A stretch of DNA of 64,000 nt. Source: Alviniconcha marisindica. Its lineage: Eukaryota; Mollusca; Gastropoda; Provannidae. Both the position numbers and the translations under genes were made by a program. The notes below the pieces were generated by a model. The model saw only the letters and a program-made list of their open reading frames with translations, was not told the origin of the DNA and did no database searches. This document shows positions 1 to 10,667 of this stretch, piece by piece. Location: assembly GCA_018857735.1 (NCBI GenBank), contig JABMCL010000565.1, positions 36,001-100,000 of the forward strand. The letters run 5' to 3'. Each line of letters opens with the position of its first letter. The stretch's first letter is position 1.

Positions 1-150
1 GGGAGCGTATGTCTAACTCTAAGAGTAAGAGTGTGTATGTGTGTGTGTTTCATGACTTATAATTATTGAGATATGTTCTTCTTTGTGCGATCAAATGACA
101 GCTTTAATTTCCCGCTGGGATGAGTAAAGTATATTGTTATTGTTATTGAT
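1..150 (-). repeat. 3' end of a dispersed retroelement (inverted copy of 7347-7500)
   Basis: The reverse complement of this stretch matches 7347-7500 almost base for base. Shared features are an AACAAT-type short-repeat end, the phrase ACTTTATTCATCCCAGTGGG (with small differences), GAAATTAAAGCTG, and a CATATCTCAATAATT core. The TTTATT-containing end with a short tandem tail is typical of non-LTR retroelement 3' ends. The family name is not known to me and the element is cut by the window start. Confidence 0.7.
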
Positions 151-898
151 ATCACAGTTATGTAGTTCTGGTAGTCTGCCCTGCCGAAAATTCATTTGAA
201 GTTAATTTCTGTACTCTTCATGTCCATGGTCTATTTAGCAGCTGATGGAGGTCTTCACTGTAATGCACATTATTAAGATATATCTTGCGGTACATGTCAG
301 AGTTAAGTGGACTGAGGAAACATCAAATAACCCAGTATGCACCAAAAGTGTCAGAGTCTCCAAAGGGTCGAAGCTGGACATTATGAATTTTCAGAAGAAG
401 TGAGGTAGATGATGTGTTCAACGCATTTGTCTGTGAATGTGACAGTCTTTTATAGCATGGTGATCCTGGTTGTTTTCTTTCACTGTTATACTGTTGTACT
501 TGTAGTGTGGTCCATTTGAATTCCAGCTGCGTCTGGTGTATCTCATTCAATGTGTAGTGTGTCAAACAGAAGACAGATTTGATCAATGAGTTACAGTTCT
601 TACAGTTACACCCTTAGTAGTCAATACTGCATACTAAAATTCTTACACTAGTTACAGTTACACCGTCATTTCTTTTTTGATCAATGCAGCTCAGTATTTT
701 ATTGTTTGCACCATGTACGCCCATGTTTTTTTTTTCTTCTCCAGTTTGATAACTTTGTTGGCCATGCTAGTGACTGAATGAGTAAGTCATTGAATGACTC
801 ATATAACCTATAATGTTACTTATTACAATATTAGATAATCTGTTTAACTATGAATCACAAAGTGTTTGTACTAGTATCTTTGCTTGGTACATTGCACA
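151..898. other. Intergenic, no gene recognised
   Basis: AT-rich unique-looking DNA. The only open frame above 80 codons (minus strand, 323-586) has no recognisable motif and no coding context. I see nothing functional here. Confidence 0.5.
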
Positions 899-1012
899 TA
901 GAACTTGTGAAATGATGTATCAATATATATATAATATATATATATGTGACATCTGTCACACACACACACACATATATCTATATATATATATATTATATAT
1001 ATATATATATAA
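899..1012. repeat. Compound (AT)n/(AC)n microsatellite
   Basis: Alternating TA runs flank a short CA run. This is simple sequence seen directly. Confidence 0.9.
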
Positions 1013-1464
1013 AACTGATAAAAATCAAAGAAAAACAACAAGTTGGCATAAAAGTTCCCAAATTTTCAGCTGATGCCTTCCTCGGGAGTTTATTCTAAAC
1101 AACTGAATGAGGGTAAAAACACAGTTCACACAATGATTCTAAAATATCAGGTGACTAAAACTCGAAGAATAAAAAACAATGACTAAGTGTTCACAAAGAG
1201 TCAACTCGGCTTGTGAGTCATACCCCCCTCCCATTCCATTTCCCATGTTATGCACTGACGCACACACACTACCCTCACCCACTCCCATCACCCCTGTCTC
1301 TATTGTGCTATCCGTCTCTGCCCGCGTCACCCCACCCCCTTCTGTTATTGTCTCTTCCTAGGTTATTACTATTGTTACCACTCTACAAACACTAACAGAC
1401 ACTAGCACACTCCGAAACAACCCTCACTAATGCAAACAACCCACCCTCACTGGCTCACCCACCC

Positions 1465-1512
1465 ACCCTCACACCCACACACACACACACAAACACGAGC
1501 ACACACACACAC

Positions 1513-1543
<31 letters not shown>

Positions 1544-1582
1544 CACACGTTACACAGATATTATTATATATATATATATCTA

Positions 1583-1627
<45 letters not shown>

Positions 1628-1660
1628 GCATACACACACACACACACACACACCATACCT
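1465..1660. repeat. Compound (CA)n-(TA)n-(CA)n microsatellite
   Basis: CA runs at about 1476-1545 and 1622-1653 surround a long TA run at about 1563-1621. Open frames across it are His-Thr and Tyr-Ile polymers and are not coding. The stretch 1013-1464 before it holds nothing I recognise. Confidence 0.9.
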
Positions 1661-2082
1661 GTCAACCCATACAGTTTACCAGTATAAAATACAGGGATTT
1701 TTCATTATTTGGGGGGAATACGGCCATAATAATTGGAAAATGGATGCAGGAAAATGTACTTTTCATGAGATTTTGTTGTTATTTTAAACTGAGCAAAAAG
1801 ATTGAAAAACTGTCGAATGAGCAGCCGACACATGCCATCACCAAATGCACACTGACTGGCCTAGTGATATATATAGGTTAAGAAATCTCATTGGAAGTGA
1901 GATTCGGATCACACATGTGTGTTTCGCACAACATTGCTTCTTCCTTCCACTGCCACACATGCTGTCTGGAATTCAAAATGCCACTGCCACCAGTGAAAAA
2001 AAACAAAAGACCCAGGCCTGCATAAGAGAAATACAGGTTCACAAACTCTGGACTAAGGTTTACTCCCAAAAGGGGTTGACGG

Positions 2083-2086
2083 CTAT

Positions 2087-2121
<35 letters not shown>
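2083..2121. repeat. (CA)n microsatellite
   Basis: About 19 CA units. The flanking DNA 1661-2490 shows no gene. Confidence 0.9.
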
Positions 2122-2125
<4 letters not shown>

Positions 2126-2492
2126 AATTATTTACAATATTGTTATGGGTACACATACATGTTTTGTTTGTTTGTATTTGCAGACATTCTGCCCTTTATG
2201 AATATATTTATAATGTTCTGGTGGTTACGTACAGGGTCACCAGCAGTACTAAACTTTCCCAAATTTGCCTTTTGGATCCTTCTTAGTTTTTATAGGACTT
2301 CACTGGTGTAGTAACTATGACAACAAGAAGCTACTTTTGCCATCTCAGTTTTTCAGTCATTTCAGTCAAACCAGTTTTAACACTGACAAATTATTGCATG
2401 AAAAATTAATAATAACCAATATGCACTGCATCTCTGTGGGTGCCAGTTCTAGTATCAGTATGGACTTGCTTCTTGCCCACATGTACTATGTT

Positions 2493-2556
2493 GATCAGAA
2501 GAAAGAGAAAGAAAAGAAAAAAAGAGGGAGAGAGAGAGAGAAAAAGAAAAGAAAAA

Positions 2557-2628
<72 letters not shown>
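2493..2628. repeat. Purine-only (GA)n-rich tract
   Basis: About 130 bases of almost pure A/G on the + strand, giving Arg-Glu-Lys frames. The following 2629-3190 is unique-looking with no gene seen. Confidence 0.9.
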
Positions 2629-3190
2629 CAAACTGGTCTTAGAATAATACTAACATCTGATCATTTCAGTGGTATGATAAGGAAGGCTATGCATTTACAG
2701 GGTAAATAATTTGAAGTAGTTAGCTTCAGACAGCTCATTTTGTCAGGGTTAAAAGATCATTATTATTTATTTTGTCTTTTCTGCAGAGATTAAAGTGATT
2801 TCATCCTGTACACTTGCAATGCTGAACATGAACCTCATTGTGGTGAGTGAAGTTTATTTGTCCTGTGGTCATTATTTTCTGTTTGGTTCTGTCATCACAG
2901 TGTCAGTTTGGGATTCATGCTACTTGATATGTGAATTTAATGCAACAATCTCTTGTTGAGGGGGGAAGCGACCCAGCAATTCATGTCCTAATAAGAGTAT
3001 GGACCTGATCGCTAGTGTCAGTACAGAAAATGATAAACTCTCTGTCTCTCCGTCTCTGTGTCTCTGTCTTCTTCTTCTTCACTAAAGGGGCCATCTTGTT
3101 GTTTTGTTGATGGTTCTGTCCCTACTGAGGAGGTTGGGAAGATTTGGGTCATTGTTGTGGTATTAGTGAGGGTAGGCAAAGGAATGGGAT

Positions 3191-3427
3191 GGAGGAGGGG
3201 GGGGGGAGGGGGGGGGTGCAGGGGGGGGGGGGGGGACTTTCAGTTGGTGTTTACTGGAGCAGTTGAGCCTGGACTTAAAACAGTCCAGTGACTCAGCTGT
3301 CACTGCCTCCTGGGGCAGTCCTTCCAGTCTGGTGTGGTCCTGGGAAAGAACACCTCTGTCTGTATTGTATCCTGCAGGATGGGATGTCATAGCTGCAGGT
3401 GTTTTTTTCTACTTTCTCAGTGGAGCT

Positions 3428-3505
<78 letters not shown>
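3191..3505. repeat. Poly-G run and (CT)n microsatellite
   Basis: A G-rich run occupies about 3191-3236 and a near-perfect (CT)n occupies about 3429-3504. The roughly 190 bases between them are unique, and open frames through them are spurious. Confidence 0.85.
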
Positions 3506-3507
<2 letters not shown>

Positions 3508-3643
3508 TCAGTGGTAGATCATCTATATCTGTGCATTTTCACAAACTTTAGTTATCTGATGTGGTGCCAGTAGTACACAGGAGATAGTAGGACAGTGAAG
3601 GTGTTTGTGTTGTGTGTTTTTGTTTGTGTGTTTCCTTTAAATA

Positions 3644-3806
3644 CCCCCCCCCCCCCCCCACCCACCCCCACCCCCATTCCTCCCACTCTGCCTCCCCCTG
3701 GCTTGCAACCCTTGAGTTTACTATGATCTGCTCTCCCCCTCTCCCTTCTCTGGGTCTGTGTGTATCTGCCTCTGTCACTCCCTTCTCTCTCTCTCTCTGC
3801 CTGTGA

Positions 3807-3866
<60 letters not shown>
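3644..3866. repeat. Poly-C and (GT)n simple repeats
   Basis: A C-run lies at about 3645-3660 and (GT)n at about 3807-3866, followed by a short TCTG run. All simple sequence. Confidence 0.85.
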
Positions 3867-3867
<1 letters not shown>

Positions 3868-4060
3868 GTGTCTGTCTGTCTGTCTGTATCTCTCTTGTAG
3901 GTTGCAAAGTTTTGGACACTAAAGGTTTCTTTAATTTGTATTTATTTTGCCACAACTGTTTCTATTCTAGTTTGTATTAAATTTGGGTGTGTTTGTCAAC
4001 AGTGACAGATATTGTAAACAATTAAATTAAAAAACAAAAATATTGAACAGGTGCTTAAAT

Positions 4061-4200
<140 letters not shown>

Positions 4201-5536
4201 ATATATCCTTAATGTAATAAAGTACCCTCCCTCACTCTCTGTGTGCAATGGTTTGATTAGTCCTCAGGTGGCCCTGTACATTCACAGATCAAGACTTCAA
4301 ATCAAAGTTTTACAAACTTCTCTCTCTCTCTCTCTCTGCTCTCTGGACTCTGGTCCCTGCTCTCAGCCAACCAGCCTCATGCTTGTCAGGCTTGCTTGCT
4401 GTCTGCACCGTGTGTGTATATATATATATATGTATGTGTTGTTGTTGAGAATGAGACACTAACTTGTGCCCATTGACGTCACTGAGGCAGTGACCTGGGC
4501 CAGTGCATGCATAAAGAGGTCAAGCCAGCTACTGCCAAGACTGGTTCAGTGGTGATCTAACCAGATATATATGCAGTGCTCAGCTAGAGGCGCATGAAGT
4601 TCCTCACATATTTAGAATTCGTTCTGACCTTTATCTGTGGCTACAACAGCAGTTTCCTGTTCTCAAAGACTTGTGGGTCAGCAGTGGAAAACAACCTGGA
4701 TAATCAAGATGCATAATATATATATATTAAGGCAGTATTTGCAGTTTGCGCCTCCCTGCATACTGCCAATTTACTGTCAAGTGTGTGATTTGGGATCTAA
4801 TAGAGCATATTATTAACAGCTGATGACAAAACTACTGTAATAAAGTGTCACTGAATGAGAAAATAATTATTAGCTCTAACTCAGCGTGTGTAAAGTAGTA
4901 TATTTTACCCCCCCCCCCCCCCATTAAAAACTGCTTATGGAGAGGACAAATCTGTAAGTATTATAAGTGTTTACAACTGAGCAAGAGTAATTAGTTCTAA
5001 CTCAGCAATAAGTAGATAAGTAACCCGTGTATACAACCACACACACTGTCACATGTAATGATGCACACAAAAACGCACACACGCGCTCGCACGCACGCAC
5101 GCACAAAAGGGAGTATTGAATATTTCACCTTTGCACCTGAAGTTTTAATTTCTTGGGCTTCTGCTGCCAGAACCTGCTGACAGCAGCAAGGCAGTTCAGT
5201 AACTGGATCGTTCTTGTTGACCCGATAGGATCAGATGGAAGGCAGGGAGGGGGCGTGGAGGAGGGGTTGGGGTGGGGGAGGTGTTATTAGACATGCTCCA
5301 TCCTTCGCCTGCCAGCACACTTGCGAGCTGTTGACTGTTTGCCAGTTCTCCACCATTCTTTGCGGGAAGGGAAGGGGGGCGGTGTTCTGTTGGCTAATGA
5401 TCTCAGCAGCCGCGATGGCTTAACCTGGCAAGCCTTTGGGTTTGTTTTTTTGCTCAGGAGGACGATCAAGTGAACTTGCGAAGCAGTCGCAACTGACACC
5501 CTCCATTTCCCAGTGATGGTAGCCGTTTGTGACATA
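4201..5536. other. Intergenic, no gene recognised
   Basis: Unique-looking DNA with small simple repeats: CT at 4320-4338, poly-C at 4909-4922, GCAC-like at 5080-5104. Open frames are short and overlap on both strands, with none convincing. Confidence 0.5.
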
Positions 5537-5627
5537 TTCGACAGCCTTCATTACCAGAGTGTGATAGTCGACAGCATTCATTACCAGAGTGTGATAGTCG
5601 ACAGCCTTCATTACCAGAGTGTGACCG
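5537..5627. repeat. 30-bp tandem repeat, three copies
   Basis: The unit starts GTCGACAGC and contains TTCATTACCAGAGTGTGA. It is repeated three times in direct succession with single-base differences. Confidence 0.85.
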
Positions 5628-6239
5628 CAGCAGTCAAATTTGGTTCCCCATGTGCCAGAGCCTAGTCAGTGGAAGGCGTACTTTTTTTCAAAAATATATT
5701 TTGGTGTGCGTCACGTTCCGTTTCAACCATTTTTAACTGTAACCTGTGTGGTTATTGTTGGTAGTGATAACTTCAGTCCCAAACGGATGGCAGCGTTCTG
5801 CTTCGACCTGTTCAGCAGACCCTGCCTGAGTGTGTTTGAAGTTTAGACTGGATTCTGTGGTTTGTGGCGTGAACTTCTTGGATACATGCTCAGGCAGCAA
5901 AGGCTTTCGCCCCCACAGATTTTTCTCGAAAAAAGAAGAATAAAGAAAACAGGTGCGCAATAATTGGATTTCCCTGCCTTTCATCTGTGCAATATGACAT
6001 AGACTGTGCAAGCATTTCTACCAGGGGCGTGTGTGTGTGTGTGTGTGGCTGCACCAGGGCCGAGGGATTTACACTGTGGAGGGAAAGCTATATTTTCTGA
6101 GGTGTGGGTAAGTAATAGCTAGCAAACCATGTACTCTAAAAAAAAAAATATATATAAAAAAATGTTTTGGATAATGTTGCGGTCAGCTGTGTGGGACAGA
6201 TAGTCTACAACTTTTCCCCTTCACCACATGATTGCTTGA
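5628..6239. other. Intergenic, no gene recognised
   Basis: Unique sequence with an 18-base GT run near 6030 and an A-rich patch near 6140. No coding or RNA feature is recognised. Confidence 0.45.
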
Positions 6240-7120
6240 CTGGTGGATGACTTAGCTGATTGATTGGTTGGTGTGGGGGTAAATCAGTGGGTTGATGATC
6301 TTGTCACAATGTCAGATGTGTCACTGATGATTGACCAGATGGATTGATTGGCTCATTCAGGTTGACTTGATGTTGACCAGATGGATTGATTGGTTCATTC
6401 AGATTGACTTGGTGTTGACCAGATGGATTGTTTGGCCTGTTTAGATTGACTTGATGATTGACCAGATGGATGGATTGGCTCATTCAGATTGACTTGGTGT
6501 TGACCAGATGGATTGTTTGGCCTGTTTAGATTGACTTGATAATTGACCGGATGGATTGATTGGCTCATTCAGATTGACTTGGTGTTGACCAGATGGATTG
6601 TTTGGCCTGTTTAGATTGACTTGATGATTGACCAGATGGATTGATTGGCTCATTCAGATTGACTTGGTGTTGACCAGATGGCTTGTTTGGCTTGTTTAGA
6701 TTGACTTGATAATTGACCAGATGGATTGATTGGCTCATTCAGATTGACTTGGTGTTGACCAGATGGATTGTTTGGCCTGTTTAGATTAACTTGATGATTG
6801 ACCGGATGGATTGATTGGCTTATTCAGACTGACTTGGTGTTGACCAGATGGATTGTTTGGCCTGTTTAGATTGACTTGATGATTGACCAGATGGATTGAT
6901 TGGCTCATTCAGATTGACTTGGTGTTGACCAGATGGATTGTTTGGCCTATTCAGATTGACTTAATGATTGACCAGATGGATCGGCTCATTCAGATTAAGG
7001 CAACATTGACCAGATCAACTCATTCTGATTCAGTCATTATCATGATGTTGACTAGATGGATCAGAAACAGCTGGTAGATAGACTGGATGGATTGACTGAC
7101 TCGATTCAGATTAACTGATT
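6240..7120. repeat. Minisatellite with period of about 85 bp
   Basis: A two-part unit alternates: one half contains GGATTGATTGGCTCATTCAG and the other GGATTGTTTGGCCTGTTTAG. Both halves begin with GACCAGAT. The phrase GCTCATTCAG recurs near 6351, 6478, 6563, 6648, 6733 and 6905, so the spacing is about 85 bp. About seven full periods are clean and the edges are degenerate. Confidence 0.9.
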
Positions 7121-7346
7121 GATTTGTTTTGTCATTGGCTGTCTAATTAAGAATTTAAGTTTGCAGAACTGACTGATGTGACTGGCGTATCACTGACTGA
7201 TATGGTGAGGCACCCTCTGACCTGAGTACCTGCTTTTGGCTTGATTTTTAAAAAACTAAAAATGTATTGATAGATAGAGCTGCTGCTCAAGTTTAAATTA
7301 GAGCAGATCCGATTCTGTTTGCACTGCTGCAGCATGGTTCAACTTT

Positions 7347-7500
7347 GCCCGTAACAATAACAGTAACAGTATACTTTATTCATCCCAGTGGGAAATTAAA
7401 GCTGTTGTTCGATCGCACAACGAAGAGCATATCTCAATAATTCTAAGTCATTAAACACACGCACATACACACTCTTAGACATACGCCCCCTTTCTCTCAA
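7347..7500 (+). repeat. 3' end of a dispersed retroelement (inverted copy of 1-150)
   Basis: It starts with AACAATAACAGTAACAGT and then carries the TTTATTCATCCCAGTGGG and AAATTAAAGCTG blocks. It is the plus-strand partner of the sequence at 1-150. Confidence 0.7.
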
Positions 7501-7882
7501 TCTGCATACACTAATAGCAGACCCAAAATTTCCTGGAATAATGCTTTCTCTGTCAAACCAAAACATAAAAACTCTCAAATTAAATAAAAATCATTTGGTT
7601 CACACATCACCAACCCTCCCTTAGAAAGCTATCATCCTCAACAGACGTTTTGATGCATGCGCACACTCAGTTAATGACTAGTATAATTTTCATTATAAAC
7701 TGACAAAGCTGAGGGTAAAAACAAGACTTTATAACCGTTTGTATTTGTTCTCAGAAGTAAAAATCTTCCACTCCTGTTGCTAATGCTATTTGCATTAAAT
7801 ATTTAATATTTAATACTTGCATACAGTTACCACTTAATTTCCTATGGCCAGAACTACAACTAGGGAGGGAATAGGGAGGGAA

Positions 7883-8112
<230 letters not shown>

Positions 8113-8469
8113 CTTATGCACATATGTTTAAACAAAGAATCTGTAATGCACTTAGTACTTAGTAATTTTCTCCGCTGACTGAACAGTTTTGCACACTACC
8201 AAGCATCAGTCGTGTTACCTTCTCCACCTCTCTCTTTTGCTTGATGCACGTTTCCATTCCTCCCGAGTTCCTGCTTTCCTTTGTTGCACCTTGACTCAGT
8301 TACTGCTGATCCTGTTGGCTGGTTCCACTGGATTTGCTCTCTTGGTTTAGCTGAGTCTGTCTCGGCTTCTTCGTCTAAGTGTCCTCTGGGTTTCATGTTC
8401 TCTGTGGACACTTCGCCATTACTGAAGAGTTGTTTGGGAAGGATTACTGTGATTGCTTTTCTTCTTATT

Positions 8470-9720
8470 CTGAGTAACCCTTTCGTATTTGTATCCTGTC
8501 AGATCATGTTGAGGACAGAGAGGACATCAGTCGAATCATCTGATTACGGGCAGTCGTGACAACCACGTGGACGAGTCAAAGCACGAAGGGAGAACAGCCT
8601 GCTGTCAGATCATTGCGTGCGTCGTGTTTGTACAGGCAGAATTTGAGATTCCACAGGAGCATGATTATCAAGTAGAGCAGGGACTAGCTATCTCTTCACG
8701 TTTTGTTGTTGTTGGTCATATGACTTAAAACTTCAAACCATCACCCTGTGAGTGCCTAGCTTGCCGTGAAAGTGAGGAGGCAGACAAGACCATCCATCTT
8801 TCTGACCACCTTCATGATTATGGGCCACCATTCGCCTTTTGCAAGGTAGTGTAATCAAAAGGCGTTTTGAAACACATCCTTTTTTGGTAGCCATAATCCG
8901 TATCCTGTGAACCTGACGCCAAAATGGAGATGCCCACGCAGAGCGAAGCATCTCCCGATACAAATGATACGAACAAGCCAGAGTCTTCCAACGTCTCAGC
9001 TGGCTCGACCACGAGCCGTCTCAGGTCCTCCCCCAAGTCAGCATGCGACTCTCTGAGCCCCCGGTCCATTGCTCAGCAGATGCCCTGCATTGGAAGGGGC
9101 CTGTACATCAGTGGTATAGGAGGGGTGACGAACAGGAAGAACCTCGAGCACTGGAACATCACTCACGTTCTCAACCTGGCACGAGAGCTGGAGGACACCG
9201 CATTTCCGGACTTCGTGGACGTGCGCTACGAAGGTCTCCGGGACTCAGAGGAGGAAGATCTTTATAGGCATCTGCCGGGGCTGGTGGAGCACATCCACCG
9301 GGTCATCGACGGCGGCGGTCGCATCGTGGTCAACTGTGTGGCTGGGGTCAGTCGCTCAGCCAGCGTCTGCCTGGCCTACAAGGTTCGTTACGAAGGCCTG
9401 AGCCTCCGGGAGGCCTTTGACGAGGTTCATAAGGCTCGGCCCGTCGTCTCTCCCAACCTGGGCTTCTGGCAGGCCCTGGTCCAGTGGGAGGAGGAGGTGA
9501 GGGGGCAGAACTCCGTGGTGATGCTGCCCTATATCTGTGGCATGGTGCCGGAGCTGGAGTCTTACAGACAGTATACAGAAATGCGTGTCAAGCTGGGCTG
9601 GACGAGCGAGCTGCTGGCCTTGTGGACCTTTCAGTTCCTGTTCTTGACATTGCAGGTCATCGCTGTTGCTTGGGGCTAGTCGGTATAGCAGCCAAGGTTG
9701 CCGTTAGAGCGCACGCGCAT
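8470..9720 (+). repeat. Duplicated block, copy 1 (contains first Asn-Cys phosphatase gene)
   Basis: From about 8470 the sequence aligns with about 10668 onward. Shared upstream phrases include TATCCTGTCAGATC, GAACAG.CTGCTGTC and TTGAGATTCCA. The similarity carries through the coding region and decays just past the stop codon, where both copies run into CA- or CACG-rich DNA. The coding parts are offset by 2,217 bp. Confidence 0.85.
8924..9679 (+). CDS. Atypical dual-specificity phosphatase, Asn-Cys P-loop, C-terminal membrane tail (paralog 1)
   Basis: A 251-residue intronless frame. Residues 1-50 are a Ser/Thr-rich low-complexity tail. The DUSP catalytic domain spans about 53-195: it opens with a GRGLYISG strand, has the likely general acid Asp107 in GLRDSEEED, and has the P-loop NCVAGVSRSAS with nucleophile Cys138 and Arg144. 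The DUSP14-like segment RPVVSPNLGFWQALVQWEEE follows. The His that normally precedes the Cys is Asn137 (codon AAC). Residues 229-251 are strongly hydrophobic and end at the C-terminus, suggesting a tail anchor; there is no signal peptide. The start has good Kozak context (A at -3, G at +4). The family removes phosphate from Ser/Thr/Tyr of proteins, but the Asn may lower activity, and the substrate is unknown. A tandem paralog lies 2.2 kb downstream. A donor-like GCAAG/GTAGTG at 8841-8851 is shared with the paralog, so a 5' UTR exon is possible. Confidence 0.88.
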   Translation: MEMPTQSEASPDTNDTNKPESSNVSAGSTTSRLRSSPKSACDSLSPRSIAQQMPCIGRGLYISGIGGVTNRKNLEHWNITHVLNLARELEDTAFPDFVDVRYEGLRDSEEEDLYRHLPGLVEHIHRVIDGGGRIVVNCVAGVSRSASVCLAYKVRYEGLSLREAFDEVHKARPVVSPNLGFWQALVQWEEEVRGQNSVVMLPYICGMVPELESYRQYTEMRVKLGWTSELLALWTFQFLFLTLQVIAVAWG

Positions 9721-9777
9721 GCACAGTTACCCACTCACACAGGTATATGCACACACAAACACACACGTACGCATAAA

Positions 9778-9849
<72 letters not shown>

Positions 9850-9850
9850 C
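9721..9850. repeat. CA-rich patch and (CT)n microsatellite
   Basis: A short CA-rich stretch precedes a near-perfect CT run at about 9779-9846. Confidence 0.9.
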
Positions 9851-10667
9851 ATTCATACACACGATGAACCAAGACACTGCACTTCACTGCAGTTTTGGTT
9901 CGATTCAGTGAATGCAAGCCTGATACAGCACAGAAAAGGAATTGTAAAGTAAGGTCCCCTTCAACGTGAAACGCGAGACGTCAAAGATTCCCACTTTGAA
10001 ATGCTAGAGTGGGCCAGAATGTGTGTACATGCATGCGCCACCTTCTGCAAGGAATTGTGCCTTCAGGGTCTATTTTCTGCATTCCATGTTCATTCAGCTT
10101 CATTTCTCCAGACCCGGTTTACATGAAATGACGCGTGACATGAACAGTGAATGAGACTTTTGCTTTTGGTGTGACAAGTGCATGTGTGTGCCTGGTGGTT
10201 CTGGACCTGATACGATTATTCACGGTTGACTTGGCGTTAAATAGCAGGAGTCAGTTGTGCGTCGCCTACAGCAGTCTTCGAATTACGGATTTGATCACTT
10301 GATATATTTTGATCCATTCCTATACTGGCCGACACGTAATTATTATAAATTGCTTATAGATTCACAGGCCTACATTAGTTGTAGTCTTGTACATATTATT
10401 CTATATCAGTGACGGCGTATGGGGTTTTGCACTTTCAAATATATATATATAATTATGCACAATGTATTTGCAAATCTCTTCAGTTAAGTATAAATACATG
10501 TCGATGGCAGGACGATGGTGAAGTGCAAACCAATGTCACCTCTGTTTGAAAAGAGTGTTGTTGTGTGTGTGTGTTTATGTAAAGTATGCCCTTTTTACCT
10601 ATTTGGGATAGGGATGACAGTAGAGATGAGATGAGACTAAATACGAAGCTTATTTAAATTCAGAGTT
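9851..10667. other. Spacer between the tandem phosphatase genes
   Basis: Unique-looking DNA outside the duplicated block. It should contain the 3' flank of paralog 1. I found no AATAAA in it and no open frame with a recognisable domain. Confidence 0.5.
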
